A stretch of 15,046 nt of DNA, taken from positions 1 through 15,046 of the forward strand of contig RDXT01000816.1 in NCBI GenBank assembly GCA_004292985.1, read 5' to 3'. Shown in pieces: positions 8,634-15,046 of the stretch. Below the pieces are notes generated by a model, which saw only the letters and a list, made by a program, of their open reading frames with translations, made no database searches and was not told the DNA's origin. Within the stretch, counting starts at the first letter, position 1. Each line of letters starts with the position of its first letter. The stretch comes from Bacteroidota bacterium. Lineage in GTDB: Bacteria; Bacteroidota; Bacteroidia; J057. The position numbers and the translations under genes were made by a program.

Positions 8634-9548
8634 TTATAAGGAAGGTGAAAGGGCAGGGGCGTTTTCGACGATGCGGAATCTGAGTTTCCCTTTTTGCAGG
8701 GGGAAAAAACCATCGCGGGAACTGGTGGCAGTCTGTGTTTCATACAGGCGGATGTCTTCGCTGCCCCATTCGATGGCATAGATCGCCGCAGAGCCTCCGG
8801 GCTGAAGTGAACCGAATACAACGATTTCAAAATCAGCCCTTACGCAGACCTCTTCATACATCGGCCAGTAGAGGGTATATCGCTCTACATAAGAGAGTTC
8901 TTCGGCGGCGGCTTCGCTACCCATCGCTTCGGCGAGGCTGAGTTCACGGCCTGCAGCATCGTAGATGGTGCTGTTGCCCGACCGGAGCAGGCGGGTGAGA
9001 AAGGTCTGGAGCCCGCAATGCCAGGCTGTCACCTCAGGTGCCGGGTTGCGGAGCATACGCTCTTGCTGGTAGTTTTCATGCTCCGTTTCACTGGCTTCAT
9101 AGATCAGCGCGGCGGCCTCTGTTTCGTTTTCCCTTCGGATCCGGATAAAGTCAATCTGTGGAATATCAAAATAGCAGCCTTCGCGTGCAGCGCCGCTATA
9201 TACAAGCTGTCCGTCTTCGAGCCGGAAACGCAGGTACTCAGCCAGATCGGGCCGGCAATATTCCGACACCACAATCATCGCCTGATGGTCCTGGATACGG
9301 TTCGCCTGAATGTCGAGCATCAGGCCCGGATGGGGCTCCTGCATCAGCTGCCCTTCGCTCAGGCCCTGTGCATAGCCTTCGTCCACCCAGTTGCCTTCGA
9401 TCTTTTGCAGGTATGATCTCAGAATCTCATCTCCTCCGGCACCTGAGAGAGCTGCTTTGGGCAGCGCAGCAGGCTTAATGCTGGCAGTCACTACCAGAAC
9501 CAGAAAAATGAGCAGAGCGATCAATATCCAGGACGCTATTTGTTTCAT
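8634..9548 (-). CDS. Membrane-anchored or exported protein of unknown function
   Basis: 304 residues. The start at 9548 places the hydrophobic segment (MKQIASWILIALLIFLVLVV) right at the N-terminus as a signal anchor or uncleaved signal. An in-frame ATG at 9578 adds only ten residues with codons uncommon here (ATA, AGA), so the shorter start is preferred. The remaining 280 residues are soluble, acidic and lack a family motif I recognise. A stretch near residues 50-75 (GNWVDEGYAQGLSEGQ) and several short strand-like runs suggest a mixed alpha/beta or beta-rich extracytoplasmic domain. Cysteines occur in three places in the middle and one near residue 230. It is the first gene of a probable two-gene unit and is divergent from the lipoprotein gene at 9697. 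Confidence 0.75.
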   Translation of the reverse strand: MKQIASWILIALLIFLVLVVTASIKPAALPKAALSGAGGDEILRSYLQKIEGNWVDEGYAQGLSEGQLMQEPHPGLMLDIQANRIQDHQAMIVVSEYCRPDLAEYLRFRLEDGQLVYSGAAREGCYFDIPQIDFIRIRRENETEAAALIYEASETEHENYQQERMLRNPAPEVTAWHCGLQTFLTRLLRSGNSTIYDAAGRELSLAEAMGSEAAAEELSYVERYTLYWPMYEEVCVRADFEIVVFGSLQPGGSAAIYAIEWGSEDIRLYETQTATSSRDGFFPLQKGKLRFRIVENAPALSPSL

Positions 9549-9696
9549 GTTACGTTTGTATCTATGTATGTCTGCCAAATTCCACTATTCGTATGCCTTT
9601 GATGATGAGATGAAGCAGGTGCGCAGATGATTTTTATCACGAAGGGTTGCGAAAGTGGTCTCGCCGGGATTACCTTCAAGCAATTATTTACGACTC

Positions 9697-10401
9697 ATGA
9701 CATCTATCCAACATTTTTTCAGCGGCCGTATCCGGCTGGTTGGCCTTTTTGCGGCGCTTTTGCTTGTCTGCACAGGCTGTTTTGATATTAAAGAGGAAAT
9801 CACCCTTCAGAAAAACGGCTCCGGTACCTACGTCATGAGTGTGGACATGACGGGTCTGATGAGCATGATGGAGTCTATGGGAGGCGGTGCTACCGAAGGC
9901 GTTCCTGATCCGATGCATGCGATGGATTCGACCATGGAAGTGCAGGCTGAGGCTATGCGCGGGTTGAAGGGTGTCAGCAAGGTTTCGCACAAGCGCGAAG
10001 GCTATGTCATTACCTATAGCTACGATTTTGAGAACTTTGACGCGCTGAATGAAGCCTCCGAACTGAACAATGCAGGCGGCGGTATGGGCACAGAATCATT
10101 TACCCAGGGCGTGAAATACAACTGGACCTCCAAAAGCTTCGAGCGTGTGACACCTGATATTCAGGCACTGCTGGGAGAGCAGGACGAAGAGACCAAAAGC
10201 GCGATGGATATGATGAAGATGTTTCTGGGTGAAGCCAAATTTACCCTCATCTACCATCTGCCTGGCCCTGCGAAAAAAGTCTCCAGCAAAACCGCCCAGA
10301 TATCGGGAGATAAGCGCACCGTTACCCAGGAGATGAAGCTCCTCGATATGATGGAAGGCAATGAAAGCGGCGACCTGAAAATCAGCTTCAAAGCACGCTG
10401 A
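9697..10401 (+). CDS. Methionine-rich lipoprotein of unknown function
   Basis: 234 residues. The start at 9697 gives a basic N-terminus, a hydrophobic run and a lipobox-like V-C-T-G-C28 ending at residue 28. The residue at -3 is Cys instead of the usual Leu, so lipidation is likely but not certain. An in-frame ATG at 9655 would add 14 residues before this signal. The mature part opens with FDIKEEITLQKNGSGTY, a strand pattern seen in several small lipoprotein families that start with a beta hairpin, then a helical Met-rich stretch (residues about 44-78), a Gly-rich turn and a second Met cluster (near 175). About 18 of roughly 207 mature residues are Met. Its stop codon is 3 nt from the stop of the convergent oxidase-subunit gene. 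No recognised catalytic motif; function unknown. Confidence 0.83.
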   Translation: MTSIQHFFSGRIRLVGLFAALLLVCTGCFDIKEEITLQKNGSGTYVMSVDMTGLMSMMESMGGGATEGVPDPMHAMDSTMEVQAEAMRGLKGVSKVSHKREGYVITYSYDFENFDALNEASELNNAGGGMGTESFTQGVKYNWTSKSFERVTPDIQALLGEQDEETKSAMDMMKMFLGEAKFTLIYHLPGPAKKVSSKTAQISGDKRTVTQEMKLLDMMEGNESGDLKISFKAR

Positions 10402-10404
10402 TCC

Positions 10405-10947
10405 TCACAGGTTTACGGCCATTACCCCCAGCAGATAGACCCAGAGCAGTCCCAGAAAGTGCCAGAAGTACAGCGCCATATCCAGGCGTTGCATGCCTCC
10501 ACGCAGATACGCAGCCCGCACATATCCGATCAGGCCCAGTCCTCCCAGCAAGTGGGCGGCATGAAGCCCTGTGAGCACATAGAGATACGATACGCGGGGG
10601 CCTGATCCGGCAAACAAAATTCCTTCCGAAGCCATATTCCACCACGTAAGTCCCTGACCTGCCAGAAAAAGCAGCGCCAGCCCGATACTGAGGTCCAGCC
10701 AGCGCAGGGCAGCCGTATTTTTGCGGTTGATCCAGGCCATCTGGAGCGAAATACTGGAACCCGCCAGCAGCAGGGTAGTCAGAAAAAAGCCTGCCGGAAC
10801 ATCCGTTTTCGTTTCGCCGGGTTTCGCTACCATGAAAAGAAGGCTGATAACCAGAAACAAAATCGTAATGGTCAGGATCAGAAGCCAGAGACCCATGCGG
10901 GCCGCAAATGCGCGCGGGGAGGCCGCAGATACGCTTTTATCACTCAT
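10405..10947 (-). CDS. Heme-copper (cytochrome c) oxidase subunit III-like protein, stand-alone
   Basis: 180 residues from the ATG at 10947. The alternative ATG at 10983 adds 12 residues coded partly by codons uncommon here (TTA, TCT, ATT, GTT), and neither start has a clear ribosome binding site. Five membrane segments are visible. The fourth (YLYVLTGLHAAHLLGG) and fifth (ALYFWHFLGLLWVYLL) carry the histidine-containing signatures of subunit III (the TGLHxxH and YWHFxxxxW type). In the family this subunit is part of aa3/caa3 oxidases and supports proton uptake and stability of subunit I. Five segments fit the short bacterial form. No subunit I, II or assembly gene is adjacent, so it is either an orphan paralogue or works with subunits encoded elsewhere. 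It runs convergently into the lipoprotein gene. Confidence 0.85.
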   Translation of the reverse strand: MSDKSVSAASPRAFAARMGLWLLILTITILFLVISLLFMVAKPGETKTDVPAGFFLTTLLLAGSSISLQMAWINRKNTAALRWLDLSIGLALLFLAGQGLTWWNMASEGILFAGSGPRVSYLYVLTGLHAAHLLGGLGLIGYVRAAYLRGGMQRLDMALYFWHFLGLLWVYLLGVMAVNL

Positions 10948-11064
10948 ACGAACAATAGATAACTGAAAGTTGATTTCCGTCATACACTAACTTGTGAAGT
11001 AAGAAATGGTTCACAGGCGGCTGATTCCGCCAATCTTTTCCGGCAAGGGATGTGTTATCGTTTA

Positions 11065-11096
11065 GAATATATTTATATTCGTAATATTATTTATAT
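11065..11096. promoter_or_regulatory. AT-rich palindromes and direct repeats in the intergenic region, possible operator
   Basis: GAATATATTTATATTC at 11065-11080 is an inverted repeat with 7-bp arms and a 2-nt centre. TAATATTA at 11082-11089 is a perfect palindrome. ATTTATAT occurs twice in direct orientation, at 11071-11078 and 11089-11096, 18 bp apart. These sit just upstream of a good promoter motif for the 11130 gene and between two divergent genes, as expected for a regulator binding site, but low-complexity AT sequence makes chance symmetry more likely. Confidence 0.4.
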
Positions 11097-11107
11097 GTTT
11101 ATTTTTG
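11078..11107 (+). promoter_or_regulatory. Candidate Bacteroidota-type promoter for the gene at 11130
   Basis: TATTTTTG at 11100-11107 matches the Bacteroidota -7 consensus TAnnTTTG exactly. TTCG at 11078-11081, 18 nt upstream, is one base from the -33 TTTG element. The start codon is 23 nt beyond the -7 box, which allows a short leader. The 11061-11107 stretch is only about 11% GC, far below the flanking genes. Confidence 0.55.
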
Positions 11108-11129
11108 CAAGGTAAATGATTAATGCATA

Positions 11130-11975
11130 ATGCCTGATCGCAAAGATTTACCCTTTCTGCTCACCTTGCTCGAAGATGATTCCTACGATGTCCGTACCTC
11201 TGTGGTAGAAGCCCTGCGCAGCTTTGGCCCTGTGCTGGATTCGGTGGTTGCGCCTTACCGCCGCGAACTGCCCGCCGAAAGCCGCAGCATCCTCGATCTG
11301 CTCTGCAGCGACCTCCGGCAGAACCGCTATGGCGGCGACTGGCTGGCCTGGATAGAGATGGAGGAGAGCAACGAGGCGCTCGAACAGGCATTGATTCAGA
11401 TCGCAGTGATGGAATATGGCCGCAGTGCCTACAACCTCAGCGACCACCTCGACGAACTGGCCGCCCGTTTTCTGGCCTGGACACCCGTCTGCGATCCGGC
11501 CCACCTGATGGACTTTTTATTTGCCCACATGCAATTCCGTCCACCCCGCGACAGCGCTTCGAGCCACCTCTACGACAACCTCTGCTACGTGCTGGAGCAT
11601 CGCCAGGGCAGCCAGGTGGCACTTTCCTGCATCGCGATTCTTACCGGAATGCGGGCAGGCATCACCCTGCATGGCATCAGCATCCAGGGCAATTTTATGG
11701 CCATATCGCTGGAAAAGCAGGATATGCAGATGTACAATGCCTTTAACAAAGGCAAGCCGCTGGCCCGCGCCTCGGTGCTGTATATCGAGGAGGCTTTTCG
11801 CCGCAACCGCATCGCTCCGGGCGACATGCGCGCGCGCGTACACGAGGTGGTGCTTCAGGTGCTGGACAATGCCATCGCCATTCACCAGCGGAAGGGCCGC
11901 CACCTGAGTGCAGGCGAATACACCGAACTTCGCGACCGGCTCAAAGAAGAGCTGAGGCTCCGCGGCCGCGTATAA
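11130..11975 (+). CDS. HEAT-repeat plus SirB1/transglutaminase-like (Transglut_core2-type) protein, probably non-catalytic
   Basis: 281 residues, no signal peptide, probably cytoplasmic. The start is fixed by an in-frame TAA at 11121. Residues about 5-35 look like a HEAT repeat (LPFLLTLLEDDSYDVRTSVVEAL). Residues about 100-230 follow the SirB1-type pattern: LYDNLCYVLEHRQG, then VALSCIAILTGMRAG, then LHGISIQGNF, then NAFNKGKPLAR. In typical members the third block reads GV-x-x-PGHF and its histidine is thought to serve the active site. Here that position is N188 in QGNF and the preceding proline is also lost. C167 lies in the second block. This suggests a structural or regulatory derivative rather than an active enzyme. 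The exact role of SirB1-like proteins is poorly known, so function is open. The gene has its own promoter and terminator. Confidence 0.75.
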   Translation: MPDRKDLPFLLTLLEDDSYDVRTSVVEALRSFGPVLDSVVAPYRRELPAESRSILDLLCSDLRQNRYGGDWLAWIEMEESNEALEQALIQIAVMEYGRSAYNLSDHLDELAARFLAWTPVCDPAHLMDFLFAHMQFRPPRDSASSHLYDNLCYVLEHRQGSQVALSCIAILTGMRAGITLHGISIQGNFMAISLEKQDMQMYNAFNKGKPLARASVLYIEEAFRRNRIAPGDMRARVHEVVLQVLDNAIAIHQRKGRHLSAGEYTELRDRLKEELRLRGRV

Positions 11976-12001
11976 TTGAAACAGGTTACAAGACACCTCC
12001 G

Positions 12002-12032
12002 CGCCCGGGCTTTTGGAAGTCCGGGCGTTTGT
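12002..12032 (+). terminator. Intrinsic terminator downstream of the SirB1-like gene
   Basis: An 11-bp stem pairs 12002-12012 with 12017-12027 (one G-U pair, very GC-rich outer part CGCCCGG/CCGGGCG) around a TTGG loop, followed by TTTGTATT. The T tail is short but the stem is strong. It lies 26 nt after the stop codon at 11975. Confidence 0.78.
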
Positions 12033-12062
12033 ATTATATTGACAATCAACACACTACTTTCA
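12028..12062 (+). promoter_or_regulatory. Weak candidate promoter for the gene at 12076
   Basis: TTTG at 12028-12031 could act as the -33 element and TACTTTCA at 12055-12062 as a degenerate -7 element with a 23-nt spacer. The -7 box misses the final TG of the consensus, and the TTTG overlaps the terminator tail of the previous gene, so this is only a possibility. Confidence 0.3.
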
Positions 12063-12075
12063 ACTCCTCCATCTT

Positions 12076-12900
12076 ATGAAATCTATTTCCTTCTGGGCAC
12101 GGAGGCACCCCCTGAAAACACAGATATTCATTGCCGCCGCAGAGGTGCTGCTGGGCTGGCTGGGTTTTTGGCTCGGCATTCTGGTGTTTATCGAGGGGAT
12201 AGACCTGCCTTTGTGGGTCGGGTATCTGGCGGGTGCAGGGGCGCTCTCCGGAGTTTGGGTGCTTACGGCCTCCCGGATCTCATACCGAACCGGAAGGGTA
12301 GGGCATAGCCTGATTTTGCTTGGATGCCTGACGATATTTGCCGTTTCAGGCCATCATCTGGCAAAAAAAGCATCTCAATTACCTCAGGAGCAGGTACTTA
12401 CTTCATCCACAACTCTGCATCAGGTAAGCCAGGCAGCTCCCGGATACCGGGCTGGCAGTTTTGTGCAGCACATCCGCCATCGGATGGAGGGCGTGAAAGC
12501 TGGACGCGCTGCCGGTTTCTGGCTGATACTCGCAGCCCTCGCTTCTTTGGTATTATCCTACTTTCTGGCGGCACTGACCTGCGGGCTGATTTGCGAGGAA
12601 ATGATTGTACTTGCTTCATTTAGCGCGTTGCTCGGTTCGGGGGCGATCTGGGCGGCAGGCCTGTTAATAGGCTATGCGGTGATTCGTTTCCGGAAAAAAG
12701 AGAGGGAGATCACGGATAAAAAACTGCGCACGTGGCGGAATGTAAGCCTTATCCTGCTCAGTGTGGCGGGCATCTCCCTGCTGGCAGGTCTGCTGACGGC
12801 TGTTTCGGAGATACTGATTCTTACCCTGATTGCTCTTTTTATTTCCGGTATATTCTCCGCAGGCTGGATATCGGCACATCGCAGAACGAAGAAGCCATAG
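12076..12900 (+). CDS. Multi-pass membrane protein of unknown function
   Basis: 274 residues with about seven hydrophobic segments, near residues 17-38, 44-66, 75-94, 145-170, 174-204, 222-242 and 244-265. A hydrophilic loop of about 50 residues separates segments three and four (residues about 96-144), and a short basic loop (FRKKEREITDKKLR) separates five and six. The N-terminus (MKSISFWARRHPLK) is basic, consistent with it staying inside. No transporter, enzyme or receptor motif is visible, and I do not recognise the family. It stands alone: a terminator precedes it and a secreted-protein gene with its own promoter-like motif follows 76 nt later. A weak TTTG-N23-TACTTTCA promoter candidate lies at 12028-12062. 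Confidence 0.78.
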   Translation: MKSISFWARRHPLKTQIFIAAAEVLLGWLGFWLGILVFIEGIDLPLWVGYLAGAGALSGVWVLTASRISYRTGRVGHSLILLGCLTIFAVSGHHLAKKASQLPQEQVLTSSTTLHQVSQAAPGYRAGSFVQHIRHRMEGVKAGRAAGFWLILAALASLVLSYFLAALTCGLICEEMIVLASFSALLGSGAIWAAGLLIGYAVIRFRKKEREITDKKLRTWRNVSLILLSVAGISLLAGLLTAVSEILILTLIALFISGIFSAGWISAHRRTKKP

Positions 12901-12917
12901 GGAAAAATTTCTGTCTT

Positions 12918-12946
12918 TTTCACCACCTCCAAAATTCCTATCTTCG
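12918..12946 (+). promoter_or_regulatory. Candidate promoter for the type A sorting-domain protein
   Basis: TATCTTCG at 12939-12946 differs from the Bacteroidota -7 consensus TAnnTTTG at one base. TTTC at 12918-12921 lies 17 nt upstream and is one base from TTTG. The ATG at 12977 follows 30 nt after the -7 box. The same TTCG variant appears upstream of bshB1. Confidence 0.45.
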
Positions 12947-12976
12947 TCGCCATACTCATTCCGGCAAATCCGGTTT

Positions 12977-14854
12977 ATGCGACAAAAACACATCGTTCTG
13001 CTCCTGCCGGTCCTTATGGGAATCTCCGGCCTCTTTGCCCAGCCTGTTCTGACGAGCGATCCGGAAGGCCTGCGCCCGGACAACAGCCCCTTTGCGCACA
13101 CACTCACCCGTGGCGGCAGCCCTGATACGCTGGCCATAGGGCCAGGACAGCCTTTTTTCGACGATTTCTCCGGCGGAACCCTGCTGCCCGACAGCCTGCG
13201 CTGGTTTTATCCTTCGACCTACGCCGATGTGCCCGTGCTTACCCGCAATGCGGCGGTGAACCCTCCCACGCGCGGGGTGGCTACTTTTGACGGCCTCAAC
13301 AGGGCAGGCCGTCCCTATGATGTGGGCAATGTCAGCGCCGGGATCAATGACCGCCTGTATTCGCACTATATAGATCTCTCTCCCTTCAGCGCGGGAGACC
13401 AGGTGCGTCTGACCTTTTTTCTCCAGCCGCAGGGTAGGGGAGACAGGCCGGAGACCGCAGACTCCTTTTATGTTTATCTGCGAAGCAACTCACCTGCCCC
13501 CAACGAGTTCCGCAAGGCCCTTGCTGTGGGAGGCAGCGCACTTCGCCCTTTCCGGCAGTATGTGGTCAGCATCACAGATCCCCAGTATTTTCATGCCGGA
13601 TTTCAATTGCTTTTTCTGAATAAAGGATCGCGAAATGGCCGCCTGGACCTCTGGCACCTCGACTATGTGCAGCTGGGGGTGAACCGCAGCGCATCGGATA
13701 CTACTTATTCCGACCGCTCTCCGGTGCAGATTGCCTCCCCGCCGCTGGCGCCTTTTACCACTGTGCCCTTCCGCATCAACCGCGAAGGCTATATGCAGCC
13801 CTTTGATGTGGCGGTGAGCAACCTCTGGACACAGAATACCGTCGCCACCGTAAAAGCCGTGATCGCCGATCCGGTGGGGCAAACGCCTTTTTCGGGCAAT
13901 ACCAGCCGCCAGACAAGCGAATCCTTTGCTCCGAGGGCCACAGAGGCGGTGAGCCTTTCTTCCTTTACCGACCAGACCTTTCCGCAGGCAGGGGTGTACC
14001 AGCTTCAGGTAAGCCTGCCGGGAAACAACGACAACCATCCTGAAAATGACTTTTTCGACGAAACCTACCGCATAGATTCCCTGATGGGCTATGATGATGG
14101 CGAGGCCGATGCGGGGTTTGGACTGAATCAATCGCTGGGCTTTGGGATGCGCTATGAGCTTCCGGAACCCGACACGATCAGCGCGGTGTGGATCTGCTTT
14201 ACACCCAATGTGATCTACAACCCGGTGAGCACCCTTACGCGCTACATGGACGACCACCCCTTTCGCATTGCTGTGTGGAATGTGCAACACCCTGATTCTC
14301 TGATCCTTCAGCAGTCCTCCGGGGCGCGGGTAAAATATGGCGAAGGGGCGAATACCTTTGTCCGCTACCCCCTGAGCAAACCCCTGGCTGTGCCCCGCAC
14401 CTTTTGGGTGGGCGTGCAGCAGACAGATAACCTGCCGCTGGGCGTTGGCTACGACCTCACCTACAACCGCGACAGCTACACCTACTGGGATTCGGTGGGC
14501 GTGATGACCAATGCCCGACTGGGCGGTGCGCTGATGATCCGCCCGGAGTTTTATACCTATCGTCCGGCTACGGCGGGAAATGAGGACCTTTATCCGGGTC
14601 GCTCCTCTGTAAAAGTGTATCCCAATCCATTGACAGAGAATGAGTTGTATGTAAATTGTGAGACCTGCCAGGGAGACTGGAGCCTCCGCCTGTTTGATAT
14701 GAGCGGCAAGGAGTATCTGGTGGACAAATCTGCCGGGGCAGGGCAGCAAACCTACATACTGAAGGTGCCGGAGAGCCTGCCGAATGGCTTATATCTGCTG
14801 AAGCTGATGGCAGATGAACGGACCTATGTGCAACGGGTTTCGGTGCTGCGGTGA
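12977..14854 (+). CDS. Secreted protein with type IX secretion type A sorting domain
   Basis: 625 residues. The reading frame opens upstream at 12830, but the start at 12977 gives a proper signal peptide (MRQKHIVLLLPVLMGISGLFAQ, cleavage near residue 21), and the upstream part overlaps the preceding membrane-protein gene. Residues about 50-240 form a beta-rich region (FFDDFSGG, DSLRWFYP, GVATFDGLN, LYSHYIDLS) like the jelly-roll or laminin-G-like modules of many Bacteroidota secreted proteins. Residues about 255-540 are further beta-sandwich sequence without a catalytic motif I can name. Residues 545-625 match the type A (Por_Secre_tail) domain: VKVYPNP, LFDMSGKE, LPNGLYLLKL and a terminal VQRVSVLR. 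By family knowledge the protein crosses the outer membrane through T9SS and the tail is removed on surface anchoring or release. CETC at residues about 557-560 may form a disulfide. bshB1 begins 34 nt downstream. Confidence 0.88.
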   Translation: MRQKHIVLLLPVLMGISGLFAQPVLTSDPEGLRPDNSPFAHTLTRGGSPDTLAIGPGQPFFDDFSGGTLLPDSLRWFYPSTYADVPVLTRNAAVNPPTRGVATFDGLNRAGRPYDVGNVSAGINDRLYSHYIDLSPFSAGDQVRLTFFLQPQGRGDRPETADSFYVYLRSNSPAPNEFRKALAVGGSALRPFRQYVVSITDPQYFHAGFQLLFLNKGSRNGRLDLWHLDYVQLGVNRSASDTTYSDRSPVQIASPPLAPFTTVPFRINREGYMQPFDVAVSNLWTQNTVATVKAVIADPVGQTPFSGNTSRQTSESFAPRATEAVSLSSFTDQTFPQAGVYQLQVSLPGNNDNHPENDFFDETYRIDSLMGYDDGEADAGFGLNQSLGFGMRYELPEPDTISAVWICFTPNVIYNPVSTLTRYMDDHPFRIAVWNVQHPDSLILQQSSGARVKYGEGANTFVRYPLSKPLAVPRTFWVGVQQTDNLPLGVGYDLTYNRDSYTYWDSVGVMTNARLGGALMIRPEFYTYRPATAGNEDLYPGRSSVKVYPNPLTENELYVNCETCQGDWSLRLFDMSGKEYLVDKSAGAGQQTYILKVPESLPNGLYLLKLMADERTYVQRVSVLR

Positions 14855-14866
14855 CGAATTGATTCC

Positions 14867-14874
14867 TATATTCG
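14867..14874 (+). promoter_or_regulatory. Candidate -7 promoter element for bshB1
   Basis: TATATTCG is one base from the Bacteroidota TAnnTTTG -7 consensus and lies 14 nt before the bshB1 ATG. No convincing -33 element is seen at the right distance, so bshB1 could instead be read through from the upstream gene. Confidence 0.35.
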
Positions 14875-14888
14875 CACAAAAATCCGGA

Positions 14889-15046
14889 ATGAAACTCGAC
14901 TTATTAGTAATCGTAGCACATCCTGATGACGCAGAGCTTGGGTGTGCGGGCCTTTTATTGCAGATGAAAGCGGCAGGGAAAAAAACGGGCGTACTCGACC
15001 TCACCCAGGGAGAGCTGGGCACCCGTGGCAGTGCGGAACTGCGCCT
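14889..15046 (+). CDS. bshB1: Bacillithiol biosynthesis deacetylase BshB1 (N-acetyl-alpha-D-glucosaminyl L-malate deacetylase), N-terminal part; 3' end outside window
   Basis: The first 52 codons are present. The start is MKLDLLVIVAHPDDAELG, the PIG-L/LmbE zinc-binding signature; in characterised relatives the His (H11 here) and second Asp (D14) bind zinc and the first Asp (D13) acts as general base. The following DLTQGELGTRGS block is typical of the BshB1 subgroup and separates it from generic LmbE proteins. The enzyme removes the acetyl group from GlcNAc-malate, the second step of bacillithiol synthesis in the cytoplasm, between BshA (glycosyltransferase) and BshC (cysteine ligase). Neither partner lies in this window. 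The ATG follows the type A cargo gene by 34 nt with a possible promoter motif in between. Confidence 0.93.
   Translation, partial: MKLDLLVIVAHPDDAELGCAGLLLQMKAAGKKTGVLDLTQGELGTRGSAELR

Noticed and set aside
9647..9677. TTG-N21-TACCTTCA as a promoter for the lipoprotein gene
   Set aside because: The -7 part misses two consensus positions and no other support is visible, so it was not listed as a feature.
10381..10402. Hairpin ATCAGC-N10-GCTGAT over the end of the lipoprotein gene as a terminator
   Set aside because: Six-bp stem, ten-nt loop and no T run on either strand, so not a credible intrinsic terminator.
12830..12976. Upstream extension of the type A cargo protein to the first ATG in frame
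   Set aside because: It overlaps the end of the membrane-protein gene, reads as non-coding sequence and would bury a clear signal peptide at 12977.

Overview
The window looks like chromosomal DNA of a free-living member of the Bacteroidota, possibly Saprospiria or a Cytophagia-type lineage. The evidence is two proteins with C-terminal type IX secretion (T9SS) sorting domains of different classes (type B and type A), Bacteroidota-style promoter motifs (TAnnTTTG-like), weak ribosome binding sites and fairly GC-rich coding DNA. I see no plasmid, phage, insertion-sequence, CRISPR, rRNA or tRNA signature. Placement below phylum level is a guess.

Layout. (1) 1-6360, +: the 3' part of a giant secreted protein, cut by the left edge. 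It has 19 complete and one partial PKD-like domains, then about four fibronectin-III-like domains and a gliding-motility/type B sorting domain, and ends at a strong hairpin terminator. (2) 6488-8143, +: exported serine hydrolase of the class C beta-lactamase/penicillin-binding-protein family. (3) 9548-8212, -: two unrecognised genes, a membrane-anchored or exported protein and a small coiled-coil protein, ending at a terminator shared with the convergent hydrolase side. (4) 9697-10401, +: a methionine-rich lipoprotein, tail to tail with (5) 10947-10405, -: a stand-alone heme-copper oxidase subunit III. (6) An AT-rich intergenic island, then 11130-11975, +: a HEAT plus SirB1/transglutaminase-like protein lacking the usual histidine. 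(7) 12076-12900, +: an unrecognised protein with about seven membrane segments. (8) 12977-14854, +: a T9SS type A cargo protein. (9) 14889 to the right edge, +: start of bshB1, the bacillithiol N-acetylglucosaminyl-malate deacetylase.

Most genes look like separate transcription units. Only the minus-strand pair (35-nt gap) and possibly the type A cargo/bshB1 pair (34-nt gap) look operon-like. The main theme is the cell envelope: secreted adhesin-like and T9SS proteins, an exported hydrolase, a lipoprotein and membrane proteins. I do not see a convincing new defence or mobile system. The most distinctive structure is the PKD protein: its domains follow a strict three-type order (B-C-A) repeated six times with a 750-762 nt period, and every complete domain carries one pair of cysteines.
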